Positions 1-7,442 of a stretch of DNA of 37,244 nt are shown here, piece by piece. The stretch's first letter is position 1; each line of letters begins with the position of its first letter. The DNA comes from a virus, in IMG/VR virus record IMGVR_UViG_3300048905_000120, positions 1 to 37,244 of that record. One strand, written 5' to 3'. Position numbers and translations under genes: made by a program. The notes under the pieces were generated by a model. That model was not told where the DNA came from. It did no database searches and was given only the letters and a program-made list of their open reading frames with translations.

Positions 1-558
1 GCGAATGTCAAGCCGGCCTCGGTCGCAAACGGCGCGTCGCACTCGGCGGCGTCGGGCACGGGCGATGCCGACGATGTCCGCGCGGATCTGCGCTCGCTGA
101 TCAACGAGTTCATCGTCGCCAACCAGCAGGGCGGCGAGATCGTGATCGTGATGCGGGCGACCGATGCGCTCGGCGCCAGCATGATGGTGAACGCGCTCGG
201 CCAGCCCGAATTCCCCAACATCAGCATGAGCGGCGGCGCGCTGTTCCCCGGCCTTTCGGTCATCACCTCGCAGGTGGTTCCGGCGGGCACGATCATCGCG
301 CTGCAGCCGAGCGAGATCTTCCTCGCCGACGATGGCGGCTTCAAGGTCGACATGTCGACCGAGGCGTCGCTGCAGATGCTCGACAATCCGACCAACGCAT
401 CGGCGGACGGCACGGCGACGTCGATGGTCTCGATGTTCCAGACGAACAGCGTGGCTTTCCTCTGCGAGCGGATCATCAACTGGAAGAAGCGCCGTTCGAC
501 CGCCGTTGCCTATCTGACCGGCGCGGCCTGGGGCGGCTCGGTCAACGATCTCAGCTGA
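1..558 (+). CDS. Major capsid protein, HK97 fold (C-terminal part)
   Basis: The frame is open from base 1 with no stop, so the gene starts outside the window; about 185 C-terminal residues are present. The segment has features usual for the end of HK97-type phage capsid proteins: an alternating hydrophobic stretch (ATDALGASMMVNALGQPEFP), then GTIIALQPSEIFLADDGG, and near the end a region ending in FLCERIINWKKRR that corresponds to the final beta strands. It would form the icosahedral shell. It is followed by a small gene 58 bases downstream. The assignment rests on this pattern and on the neighbouring portal and connector genes. It is the first readable gene of the late operon. Confidence 0.85.
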   Translation, partial: ANVKPASVANGASHSAASGTGDADDVRADLRSLINEFIVANQQGGEIVIVMRATDALGASMMVNALGQPEFPNISMSGGALFPGLSVITSQVVPAGTIIALQPSEIFLADDGGFKVDMSTEASLQMLDNPTNASADGTATSMVSMFQTNSVAFLCERIINWKKRRSTAVAYLTGAAWGGSVNDLS

Positions 559-616
559 CCGTCCTGAGTATGGAGGGGCCGGTTCGCGCCGGCCCCTCAA
601 AATTGGAGCTTTGCGC

Positions 617-886
617 GTGGATCTGATCGCTGCCAAACCGATGCGCTACAAGACGCGCCGGCTGATGCCGGGGGATGCCTTCCAGGCCGACGACCGCATG
701 GGCCGCATCCTGGTGAAGGCGAAGCGCGCGCGTGTGGGTAGCGCCGCCGCAGTCGCGCCCGCCGTGGCCTGCGCGCCTGATGATCTGGCGGCACTGCGCG
801 CCGAATATCGCGCCAAATTCAAGAAGAACCCAGGGCCGTCGTGGAATGCCACAACCCTGCGCGAGAAGATCGCCGGGAATGTCTGA
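617..886 (+). CDS. Small phage head-region protein with HeH/SAP-like C-terminus
   Basis: A protein of 89 residues directly after the capsid gene. I chose the GTG at 617 because GGAG at 605-608 is 8 bases upstream; an in-frame TTG at 611 is too close to it. The N-terminal half is basic (MRYKTRRLMPGD, then a KAKRARVG stretch). The C-terminal 35 residues contain LRAEYRAKFKKNPGPSWNATTLREKI, a pattern seen at the ends of many small phage proteins that resembles a short helix-extension-helix nucleic-acid-binding module. A role in head morphogenesis or DNA contact is inferred from position only. Confidence 0.6.
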   Translation: MDLIAAKPMRYKTRRLMPGDAFQADDRMGRILVKAKRARVGSAAAVAPAVACAPDDLAALRAEYRAKFKKNPGPSWNATTLREKIAGNV

Positions 887-1010
887 AGGTCCACGTGAAG
901 ATCCGATCCGTTCCGGCTCGGGCAGGACATGGGCGTTTCTCGACCTCCTGTCGATTTGTGCCGCCTTGGTCTCGGTCATTCTGATCATAAAATATGGACT
1001 ACACGGATGA
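879..1010 (+). CDS. Small single-pass membrane protein
   Basis: A 43-residue protein whose ATG lies inside the end of the previous gene (8-base overlap) and whose stop overlaps the next start as ATGA, so it sits in a translationally coupled chain. After a polar N-terminus of about 18 residues it has one hydrophobic segment, LLSICAALVSVILIIKYGL, able to span the inner membrane. Its function is unknown. Its place directly before a methyltransferase suggests it belongs to the modification cassette rather than to the virion. Confidence 0.5.
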   Translation: MSEGPREDPIRSGSGRTWAFLDLLSICAALVSVILIIKYGLHG

Positions 1011-1603
1011 CCGCATCGCTCGCCTATCGCAGTCATGAGGCCGCGATCCTGCGTGGCGACGTGCCCGAAAAATATACCCGCTTGCTGCCGCACATTCCCG
1101 GCGATCGCATCGTCGAATTCGGCTCTGCCGAGGGTGTGCTGGCGCTGCTGCTCGCGAAGGCCGGGAAGCATGTGACGGCCGTCGAGCAGAATGAGGAACG
1201 CCACGCGGCAGCGATTGCGCTGTTCGAGGCGTGGAGGGCGGCAGGCATCCTGCCAGTGGCAGGTGAAATACAGCATTTTCATTGGTCGGCGGACGAGGCG
1301 ATGAAGTGGATCGTCCCCGGCGAATTCGACACGCTCGTCGCTGTCCGCATGATTTACTATCTGCGCGAGGATCTCGACACGGTGTTCGCCGCCGTCGCCG
1401 AGAAAATCCCCAACGTCGTCCTCTGCGGCAACCGCAACCGCGCGGTGCGCTGGCATGCCGGCAATCCGCACGAGGGGCTGGGCGAATATAATTTCTACGC
1501 CTCGGCCGAGGGGATGCGCGCGGTGCTGACCCGCCACGGCTACCGCATCGTCACCCAGGTGCTCGATGGCGATCCGATCGTCGTCGGCCGGAAGGATGGC
1601 TGA
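1007..1603 (+). CDS. Class I SAM-dependent methyltransferase
   Basis: A 198-residue protein with a Rossmann-type methyltransferase core. Residues 34-42 (RIVEFGSAEG) fit motif I, the SAM-binding glycine-rich loop, and E60 at the end of the next strand (VTAVEQN) fits the residue that binds the ribose hydroxyls. FDTLVAVRMIYYLREDLD at about 107-124 fits the later strands. The start is the ATG at 1007, overlapping the previous stop as ATGA. No DNA-methyltransferase signature such as DPPY or PCQ is present, so a small-molecule or glycan acceptor is more likely than DNA. It is the first of two methyltransferases that flank a ParB-like gene, with a glycosyltransferase further down the same operon. 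The substrate is not known. Confidence 0.75.
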   Translation: MTASLAYRSHEAAILRGDVPEKYTRLLPHIPGDRIVEFGSAEGVLALLLAKAGKHVTAVEQNEERHAAAIALFEAWRAAGILPVAGEIQHFHWSADEAMKWIVPGEFDTLVAVRMIYYLREDLDTVFAAVAEKIPNVVLCGNRNRAVRWHAGNPHEGLGEYNFYASAEGMRAVLTRHGYRIVTQVLDGDPIVVGRKDG

Positions 1604-2084
1604 TGCACCGGTGGCCGATGTCTTCTGGCTCGATCCAGCCCGCATCCGCTTCAAGATCAGCCCCTGCATCGATTTGGCGGGCCACGTCGGCGGCGACTGG
1701 GATCTGGTTCGCCGCTTCCCGCTTGGCGATGCAGTCAAGCATCGCGCGATCGTCCAGCGCTATCGCGAGGGCCGCCGCTGGCAGGAGACCGATCTGTTCC
1801 AGCAGGCTTATGCGCCCCGCCTCGCGGCTGGCCAGTCGATTCGCGGCGTCGGCACGATGCGCGAGCTCGTCGCCCAATATGAGGGCCGGGTCGATGCGAT
1901 GTTCGCGAGCCTGGCGCGCGAGGGCTTTCGCGCCGATCGCGGGCCGCTGCCGCTGCTGTTCGTCGGCCGCGACGGGGACATCTTCATCGGCAACCAGGGC
2001 AATCACCGCCTCGCCATGGCGCAGCTGCTCGAACTCAAATCGATCGCCGGAAGGATCACATGCAGGCACAGCTTGAACCGCTAG
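1596..2084 (+). CDS. ParB/sulfiredoxin-like domain protein
   Basis: A 162-residue protein. I chose the ATG at 1596, which overlaps the preceding gene by 8 bases with GGAAG just before it. The C-terminal third contains FVGRDGDIFIGNQGNHRLAM (about residues 122-141), a form of the [D/N]GxHR motif of the ParB/sulfiredoxin fold, here G135-N136-H137-R138. The N-terminal part (WLDPARIRF, later RGVGTMRELVAQY) has no match I recognise. The fold includes CTPases, nucleases, sulfiredoxin and small-molecule kinases, so the motif does not fix the activity. It lies between two methyltransferases and overlaps the second by 25 bases, which argues for a shared modification pathway and against chromosome partitioning. 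Confidence 0.55.
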   Translation: MADAPVADVFWLDPARIRFKISPCIDLAGHVGGDWDLVRRFPLGDAVKHRAIVQRYREGRRWQETDLFQQAYAPRLAAGQSIRGVGTMRELVAQYEGRVDAMFASLAREGFRADRGPLPLLFVGRDGDIFIGNQGNHRLAMAQLLELKSIAGRITCRHSLNR

Positions 2085-3013
2085 CGGAGGCACCAGCGCT
2101 ACCCGAGGCCATGCCGCACATCCCGGCGATGACGACCGAGGCCGAGCGCGCGCTCTATTACCGGCTGGTGCGCGAGAATGCGCATCGCGGCGCGGTGGTC
2201 GAGCTGGGGGCATGGCTCGGCGCCTCCTCGGCATGGATCTCGGCGGGGATGCGCGACAGCACCGGCGGCAAAGCCCATGTCTACGATCGCTTCCGTTCCA
2301 AGCCAGGCCACGCCGCCAAGGTCGCCGCCTTCTACGCCAATCATGGCGGGGACGGGGAGATGGCGCTGGGCGATTGCGAGCGCCAGTTCCGCAACAATCT
2401 GGGGCCGCTGCTCGATCATGTCGAGATCCATCGCGGCGAGATCGCCGAGCTGGAGTGGACCGGCGGCCCGATCTCCGTCCTGATCACCGACGCCCCCAAA
2501 CGCGTGCCGGAGATCTCGGCGGTGCTCACCCGCCTGCGCCACGCGCTGCTGCCCGGCGCGATCATGGCCTGGCAGGATTTCTGCCACTTCCCGAGCTACG
2601 AGATCCCGGCCTGCCTGTCGGCGCTCGGCAGCAAGATCGAGTTCGTCGAGGCGGTGGTGCCGGGCACGACTTTGGTATTCCGGCTCGTCGAGCCACTGAC
2701 CGAGGCGGATGTATCGCCGAAGGCGCTTGATATCGCCCGTTGGCACCCTGCCGAGGTCGTGTTGAACTGGGCCCATTGGCTGCGTCATGGCGTCCCCGCC
2801 GAAAAGGCGGGGTTGTTCCGCTGTGGGGCGTCGCTGTTCCTATGCGACATCGGCGAGCCCGGTGAGGCGTTGCTTCATCTGCGCGAGACCTTTCGCGACG
2901 ACGCCGAGGCGATCCTGCCGAAATGGCGCTATCTGCGCGCGCAGCGGCCCGATCTGGTGCGCCGCTATGCGCCCTTGTTCGATTTTCTGCGCCGCGAGGG
3001 CGCGCTGGACTGA
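2060..3013 (+). CDS. Class I SAM-dependent methyltransferase with C-terminal extension
   Basis: A 317-residue protein. Residues 45-55 (AVVELGAWLGA) form motif I, and D76 in HVYDRF is the probable acidic residue of the second strand. VLITDAPKR and LLPGAIMAWQDF follow as later core strands. This resembles the Methyltransf_24/TylF-like group, many of which O-methylate sugars or glycosylated products, though I cannot assign it firmly. Residues from about 210 to the end form a separate helical region ending in FDFLRREGALD. The start overlaps the ParB-like gene by 25 bases. It differs in length and sequence from the methyltransferase at 1007, so the two are not a recent duplication. Confidence 0.72.
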   Translation: MQAQLEPLAEAPALPEAMPHIPAMTTEAERALYYRLVRENAHRGAVVELGAWLGASSAWISAGMRDSTGGKAHVYDRFRSKPGHAAKVAAFYANHGGDGEMALGDCERQFRNNLGPLLDHVEIHRGEIAELEWTGGPISVLITDAPKRVPEISAVLTRLRHALLPGAIMAWQDFCHFPSYEIPACLSALGSKIEFVEAVVPGTTLVFRLVEPLTEADVSPKALDIARWHPAEVVLNWAHWLRHGVPAEKAGLFRCGASLFLCDIGEPGEALLHLRETFRDDAEAILPKWRYLRAQRPDLVRRYAPLFDFLRREGALD

Positions 3014-3028
3014 CCGGGAGGAACGCGC

Positions 3029-3307
3029 ATGCCATCGGAAATCCTTGCCGTGGGGAGCGGCGCGGCAGAGTCTGGCGATGTCACCATCGACGCAGGCGAA
3101 GCCTTGACCGTCTGTTTGAAGGATGGCGGCGGCACCGATCGCGCGCCGAATGGCGACGTCGCGATCCAGCTCAAGGATGATGACGGCGCTTACTGGACGG
3201 TCGAGACGCTGCGCAGCGGCAAGCCCGCGATCATTTTGGCGGGACCCGGCACCTATCGCTTTGCCCGCCGCAAGGGCGCGACCACCTGCGGGGTGTTCAG
3301 TGGCTGA
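3029..3307 (+). CDS. Small beta-rich phage protein, unknown function
   Basis: A 92-residue protein, with GGGAGG a few bases before the ATG. The sequence is rich in alternating polar and hydrophobic residues (DVTIDAGEALTVCLKD, DVAIQLKDDDGAYWTVETL, GPGTYRFARRKGATTCGVFSG), which suggests a small beta sandwich. I do not recognise a family. It sits between the methyltransferases and a larger virion-like protein. It could be a head decoration or fibre accessory protein, or an acceptor for the modification enzymes; both are inferred from position only. Confidence 0.5.
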   Translation: MPSEILAVGSGAAESGDVTIDAGEALTVCLKDGGGTDRAPNGDVAIQLKDDDGAYWTVETLRSGKPAIILAGPGTYRFARRKGATTCGVFSG

Positions 3308-3497
3308 CCTCGCCCAGCCGTTGGCGCAATCGCTGACCATGCCGATCGCGATCGCGCTGGCTGGTCCGCGCTTGCCACCGGCAGGCGGCGGGGCTGGAGA
3401 CTTATCTATTCCCGACGGCTTCGCGGCGGTTTGTGATAGCAGCGGTGCCTATGTGACCACGACCGGCGGGGATTATGTCATCGTGGAGACGCCGTGA
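3300..3497 (+). CDS. Small hypothetical phage protein
   Basis: A 65-residue protein beginning at a GTG that overlaps the previous stop by 8 bases; the frame stays open further upstream, but that part is antisense-like arginine-rich shadow. The product has a proline- and glycine-rich middle (LAGPRLPPAGGGAGDLSIPDGF) and a beta-like end (AYVTTTGGDYVIVETP). Similar short proteins often sit beside tail-fibre or decoration genes in phages. No function is assigned. The stop TGA overlaps the next ATG. Confidence 0.45.
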   Translation: MADLAQPLAQSLTMPIAIALAGPRLPPAGGGAGDLSIPDGFAAVCDSSGAYVTTTGGDYVIVETP

Positions 3498-4234
3498 TGG
3501 TCACGAAAATTGTAATGCAGGATCTCGGCAATAACGAAGTGGCGCCGGCGGCGACACCGATTGCCACTGGGGCGGCGCCGGTCCAAGCCGATCCGCTCAC
3601 GCGGCTTTACGAGATCACGACGGGCGGGACCGGCGGCGATGAGGTGATCGACCTGCAGAATTTCGATCTGCCGCTTGATGATTGGGCCAACCCGTTCATG
3701 ATCGGGCAGCGCGTGCTCTTCTATCTGGCGACGCAGACCGACGCTGGCGATCGCGCCAAGATCACGGTCGGCGGCAGCGGCATCATTCAGATCTTCAACA
3801 GTTTCGCCGATTTCGCGAACGGCCGGCAGGCTTATGCCGATGGTGTGATCCTGGACTATGTCGGCGCGATGGCGTCGTTCGTCTGGTGCGGCGACAAGTT
3901 CATGCTCGATATTGCCATCGTCGATGGCAATAATGGGTCCGATGTTTACGCGGGCAGCGCCACGACGCTTCAGGCCGGGCTGAACGAAGGCTCGCCGCAG
4001 GATCTGCGGGTGTTGGGTGCCGATGTTCCCTCCGGCCCCACCAAGGGCGGCATCGCAACGGTTCGCGGGGGTAACAGTGCGGATGGCGAGGGTGGCGATC
4101 TCGTGCTCGCGCCGGGCAACGCCGACAGCGGGACACCGGGGGCGATCTACATCCAGGCGCTGCCGACGTCTGATCCGCATCAACAGGGCCAGCTCTGGAT
4201 ATCGGCTGGTGCGCTCAAGGTTAGCGCCGGCTAA
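3497..4234 (+). CDS. Putative virion decoration or fibre-like protein
   Basis: A 245-residue protein. I chose the ATG at 3497, which overlaps the previous stop as TGATG; a GTG one codon earlier is the alternative. The composition is that of a secreted or virion beta-structured protein: many Gly, Asp, Thr and Val, few Lys, no transmembrane segment. The N-terminal part contains LYEITTGGTGGDEVIDLQNF, and the C-terminal part has a run of short glycine-rich repeats (GGIATVRGGNSADGEGG, then LVLAPGNADSGTPGAIY). This is typical of fibre and appendage proteins. It overlaps the glycosyltransferase by one base (TAATG), which makes it a natural candidate acceptor or partner of that enzyme. This is inference. 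Confidence 0.5.
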   Translation: MVTKIVMQDLGNNEVAPAATPIATGAAPVQADPLTRLYEITTGGTGGDEVIDLQNFDLPLDDWANPFMIGQRVLFYLATQTDAGDRAKITVGGSGIIQIFNSFADFANGRQAYADGVILDYVGAMASFVWCGDKFMLDIAIVDGNNGSDVYAGSATTLQAGLNEGSPQDLRVLGADVPSGPTKGGIATVRGGNSADGEGGDLVLAPGNADSGTPGAIYIQALPTSDPHQQGQLWISAGALKVSAG

Positions 4235-4959
4235 TGCTGACCATCCTCTCCTGGCTTTGGGATCAGCCTGGCGGGCGGACGACGTACACGCCCGAGCATG
4301 TCGCGACTTGGGCGGCGATGGTGGCGCGCAATCTCGCGATGCCGCACCAGATCGCCTGCGTTACCGTCGCTGAGATCCCGTCGCATATCGAGCGGATCGC
4401 GCCGCCGGGGGAATTCGAGGATGTCGTCACGCGGCGCTGGACGAACGGGCGGCCGAACTGCTTTCGCCGCCTCGCGATGTTCCGCCGCGATGCCGCCGCG
4501 CTGTTCGGCGATCGCTTCGTCTGCATGGATCTCGACAGCGTGATCTGCGCCCAGCTCGATCCTTTGTTCGAGCGCGATGAGGATGTCGTGCTGTTCAAAG
4601 GCACCGCGCCGGGGCGGCCCTACAACGGCAGCATGATGCTGATCCGCGCCGGATCGCGCCCGCATGTCTATGAGGATTTCAGCCGCGAGGCGGCGGAGGC
4701 GGCGGGCGAGCGTTTCGTCGGATCGGACCAGGCCTGGCTCAGCCACGCGCTCGGCCCGGATGAACCCGTCTGGAGCGAGGCTGATCGGGTCTATTGGTAT
4801 GGCGGGCAGTATAAGCGCGAGATGCGGCTCCGCCGCGCGAAGCCGCGTATCATCTTTTTCCCCGGCGGGATGAAGCCGTGGCACGCCGTCGGCCAGTTCG
4901 AGCCCAATGTCATCAAACATTATCACGCGGGCGAGCCCGCAGCGCGGGAGGCGGCATGA
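4234..4959 (+). CDS. GT8-like glycosyltransferase
   Basis: A 241-residue protein with the hallmarks of a GT-A-fold nucleotide-sugar transferase. D99-L100-D101 in FVCMDLDSVI is the metal- and UDP-binding D-x-D motif. It is followed by LDPLF, VVLFKG and then PYNGSMMLI (N131-G132), an order typical of glycosyltransferase family 8-like proteins; SDQAWLS further on fits the usual acceptor-site region. No signal peptide or membrane span is seen, so it should act in the cytoplasm on an assembled or nascent phage protein, or on a host glycan precursor. It is coupled by overlapping start and stop codons to the fibre-like gene upstream and to a two-TM protein downstream. The donor sugar is unknown. Confidence 0.75.
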   Translation: MLTILSWLWDQPGGRTTYTPEHVATWAAMVARNLAMPHQIACVTVAEIPSHIERIAPPGEFEDVVTRRWTNGRPNCFRRLAMFRRDAAALFGDRFVCMDLDSVICAQLDPLFERDEDVVLFKGTAPGRPYNGSMMLIRAGSRPHVYEDFSREAAEAAGERFVGSDQAWLSHALGPDEPVWSEADRVYWYGGQYKREMRLRRAKPRIIFFPGGMKPWHAVGQFEPNVIKHYHAGEPAAREAA

Positions 4960-5138
4960 ATAGCATCGTCATCCTGATCCTGATCTTCGCGGTGGCGGGC
5001 GCGGCCCTGATCGTGGCCGGCGTTGCGCTCCAGCTCGGCCTTGCGGCGGCGCTGATCTGCGCGGGGCTGTTCGCGCTCGGCGCGGCGCTGAGCCTGCGGC
5101 AGGGCCTTATCCTCACGGATGGAACGCGCCGTGGCTGA
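4956..5138 (+). CDS. Small two-TM membrane protein
   Basis: A 60-residue protein starting at an ATG that overlaps the glycosyltransferase stop (ATGA). Almost all of it is hydrophobic: IVILILIFAVAGAALIVAGVAL is the first span, and LAAALICAGLFALGAALSL the second, with a short polar tail RQGLILTDGTRRG. Its end overlaps the portal start by 20 bases. It could be a membrane anchor for the modification cassette or an unrelated small late membrane protein. No family is recognised. Confidence 0.5.
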   Translation: MNSIVILILIFAVAGAALIVAGVALQLGLAAALICAGLFALGAALSLRQGLILTDGTRRG

Positions 5139-6534
5139 ATCGCGCATGCTCTCGCTGCTCGCGGACGTGATCGCGCCTCGCCAGAAATCGCTCAACGCGG
5201 TCCCGGCCAGCCGTGGCTGGTGGCCGCTGGTGCGCGAGGGGTTTTCGGGCGCATGGCAGCGCAACATCACCGTTCAGCCCGGCGAGGTTCTGGCCTTCCA
5301 CGCCGTCTTCGCCTGCATGACGCTGATCGCCTCGGATATCGCCAAGCTGCGCATCAAGCTGATGGCGAAGGATGCGAACGGGATCTGGACCGAAACGACC
5401 AGCCCATCCTTCTCGCCGGTGCTGCGCAAGCCAAATGGCTATCAGAACCGCATCCAGTTCGCCGAAGTTTACGTGCTATCGAAGCTCTCGCGTGGCAATA
5501 CGTACGTCCTCAAGCAGCGCGACGCGCGCGGGATCGTCGTCGCGCTCTATGTGCTCGATCCAAACCGGGTGCAGCCGCTCGTCTCCGATGGCGGCGAGGT
5601 GTTCTACCAGCTCAACACCGATCTGCTGAGCGGCCTGCCTGATGCGGTGATCGTGCCCGCGCGCGAGATCATCCACGATCGCTTCAATTGTCTGTTCCAT
5701 CCGCTGGTCGGCATCTCGCCGATCTATGCCAGCGGGCTCGCCGCCACCCAGGGCATCAAGATCCAGAACAACAGCGCCACCTTTTTTGCCAATGGCTCCA
5801 AGCCCGGCGGCATCCTCAGCGCGCCGGGCCGGATCGAGGACGACAATGCTAAGCGGCTCAAGGACTATTGGGACGAAAATTTCAGCGGCAGCAACGCAGG
5901 CAAGATCGCGGTGCTGGGCGATGGTCTCAAATATGAAGGGCTTTCGGTCGATCCGGTCGATGCGCAGCTGATCGAGCAGCTCAAATGGACGTCCGAGGTG
6001 GTGTGTTCGACCTTCCACGTGCCGCCCTACAAGATCGGGATCGGCCAGATGCCGACCTACAATAATATCCAGGCGCTCAACGTCGAATATTATTCGCAAT
6101 GTCTGCAGGCGCATATCGAGGCGGCCGAGCTCTGCCTCGACGAAGGGCTTGGCATCGGCGACGGCGTCCCGATCGCCGGGAGCGGAGCAATCTACGGCAC
6201 CGAATTCGATGTCGATAATCTGCTGCGGATGGATGCCGTGTCGCAGATGGAGGTGCTCGACAAGGCCAAGAATATCATGACCCCGAACGAGGCGCGCAAG
6301 AAGCTCGATCTGGTCGCGGTCAAGGGGGGAGATTCGGTCTATCGCCAGCAGCAGGATTTCAGCCTGGAAGCGCTCGCCAAGCGCGACGCCCAGGCCGATC
6401 CGTTCGCCAGCAAGGCACCCGCGGCTCCCGCAACGGAACCTGCGGCGCCTCCACCGACTGAAGCTGGCAACGATAATGAGATGGAACTGCAGGCCGCCAA
6501 GGCGGTGATGGCCATGATGAAGGGACTGGCATGA
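5119..6534 (+). CDS. Portal protein, HK97 family
   Basis: A 471-residue protein forming the dodecameric ring at the capsid vertex through which DNA is packaged and ejected. It shows the usual portal landmarks: VFACMTLIASDIAKLRIKLM near residue 60-80, GNTYVLKQRDARG, LYVLDPNRVQPL, then GLKYEGLSVDPVDAQLIEQ and STFHVPPYKIGIG in the stem/clip half, and NIMTPNEARKKLDL near the end. The last 60 residues are rich in Ala, Pro and Glu. Length is normal for HK97-type portals. The start is the ATG at 5119, overlapping the preceding gene; an in-frame GTG at 5131 and ATG at 5146 are possible alternatives. In most HK97-like phages portal precedes protease and capsid; here it follows the capsid gene. Confidence 0.92.
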   Translation: MERAVAESRMLSLLADVIAPRQKSLNAVPASRGWWPLVREGFSGAWQRNITVQPGEVLAFHAVFACMTLIASDIAKLRIKLMAKDANGIWTETTSPSFSPVLRKPNGYQNRIQFAEVYVLSKLSRGNTYVLKQRDARGIVVALYVLDPNRVQPLVSDGGEVFYQLNTDLLSGLPDAVIVPAREIIHDRFNCLFHPLVGISPIYASGLAATQGIKIQNNSATFFANGSKPGGILSAPGRIEDDNAKRLKDYWDENFSGSNAGKIAVLGDGLKYEGLSVDPVDAQLIEQLKWTSEVVCSTFHVPPYKIGIGQMPTYNNIQALNVEYYSQCLQAHIEAAELCLDEGLGIGDGVPIAGSGAIYGTEFDVDNLLRMDAVSQMEVLDKAKNIMTPNEARKKLDLVAVKGGDSVYRQQQDFSLEALAKRDAQADPFASKAPAAPATEPAAPPPTEAGNDNEMELQAAKAVMAMMKGLA

Positions 6535-7442
6535 TGTTCGACGGCAAGGCGTTCGGCGAACAGATGGTCTCCATCGTCAAAGGCTATGTCGATCGAGTTT
6601 TCGCAAGCTTCAAAACCGATATCGACAGGGATATCGCCGAATTCCGCGCGAAACTGCAGGCACTTGAGGCTAGCCCGCCGAAAGACGGCCGCGACGGTGT
6701 TGACGGCAAGGATGTGGACCCTGAACTGACCCGCGCCCTGATCGAGAAGACGGTCGCGGCTGCTGTTGCCGCCCTACCGTCGCCCGAACGTGGCGAGAAG
6801 GGCGAACCTGGCGAACGGGGTGCCGACGGCAAGGATGGCGTGGACGGCAAGGATGCCAATGCCGATGCCATTCTCGATCAACTGATCAAGGCGTCGGTTC
6901 CGAGCATCATCGCCGAGGTCGAAAAGGCCGTCGCAGCGCTGCCACCGGCCGAGCGTGGCGAGAAGGGTGATCCGGGTGAGTGCGGCGAGACCGGCGATCC
7001 CGGACAGGACGGCAAGGATGGTGTTGGCCTCACCGATGCGCTGCTCGACCGCGACGGCCAGCTGGTGCTGACGCTTAGCGACGGCCGGGTCAAAACACTC
7101 GGGGCCGTCGTCGGCAAGGATGGTGCGCCGGGTAGGGATGCACCGCCGCCGTTCACGATCGACGATCTGCAATGCCATGTCCTCGACGATGATCGGACCG
7201 TCGAATTCCTGCTGCGCAGCGGCGAGCATGAGCATGTCATCCACATCAAATGGCCGGTTCAAATCGACCGCGGCGTGTTCAAGGAAGGCCGCGCTTATGA
7301 GGCTGGTGACGGCGTGACCTGGGGCGGCAGCTACTGGATCGCCCAGCGCGCTACCGAGGCCAAGCCGGACTCGGCCGATAGCGGTTGGCGGCTTGCGGTC
7401 AAGCGTGGCCGCGACGGCAAGGATGCCGGCCATGGCGCTTGA
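6531..7442 (+). CDS. Collagen-like phage protein with C-terminal carbohydrate-binding-like module
   Basis: A 303-residue protein. Residues 1-50 are an alpha-helical stalk, probably a coiled coil. Gly-X-Y collagen-like runs follow at about 88-108 (GEKGEPGERGADGKDG), 143-165 (GEKGDPGECGETGDPG) and 195-204, separated by helical linkers. The C-terminal part contains GVFKEGRAYEAGDGVTWGGS then YWIAQRATEAKPDS, a pattern of small chitin-binding-like (CBM5/12) modules, ending in KRGRDGKDAG. Such proteins are usually trimeric fibres. The gene sits between portal and connector, so a head or neck fibre is plausible. The start overlaps the portal stop as ATGA, and the end overlaps the connector start by 11 bases. 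Confidence 0.7.
   Translation: MMFDGKAFGEQMVSIVKGYVDRVFASFKTDIDRDIAEFRAKLQALEASPPKDGRDGVDGKDVDPELTRALIEKTVAAAVAALPSPERGEKGEPGERGADGKDGVDGKDANADAILDQLIKASVPSIIAEVEKAVAALPPAERGEKGDPGECGETGDPGQDGKDGVGLTDALLDRDGQLVLTLSDGRVKTLGAVVGKDGAPGRDAPPPFTIDDLQCHVLDDDRTVEFLLRSGEHEHVIHIKWPVQIDRGVFKEGRAYEAGDGVTWGGSYWIAQRATEAKPDSADSGWRLAVKRGRDGKDAGHGA

Noticed and set aside
1596-2084. A plasmid- or chromosome-partition ParB
   Set aside because: There is no ParA gene, no parS-like repeat in view, and the gene is locked between two methyltransferases.
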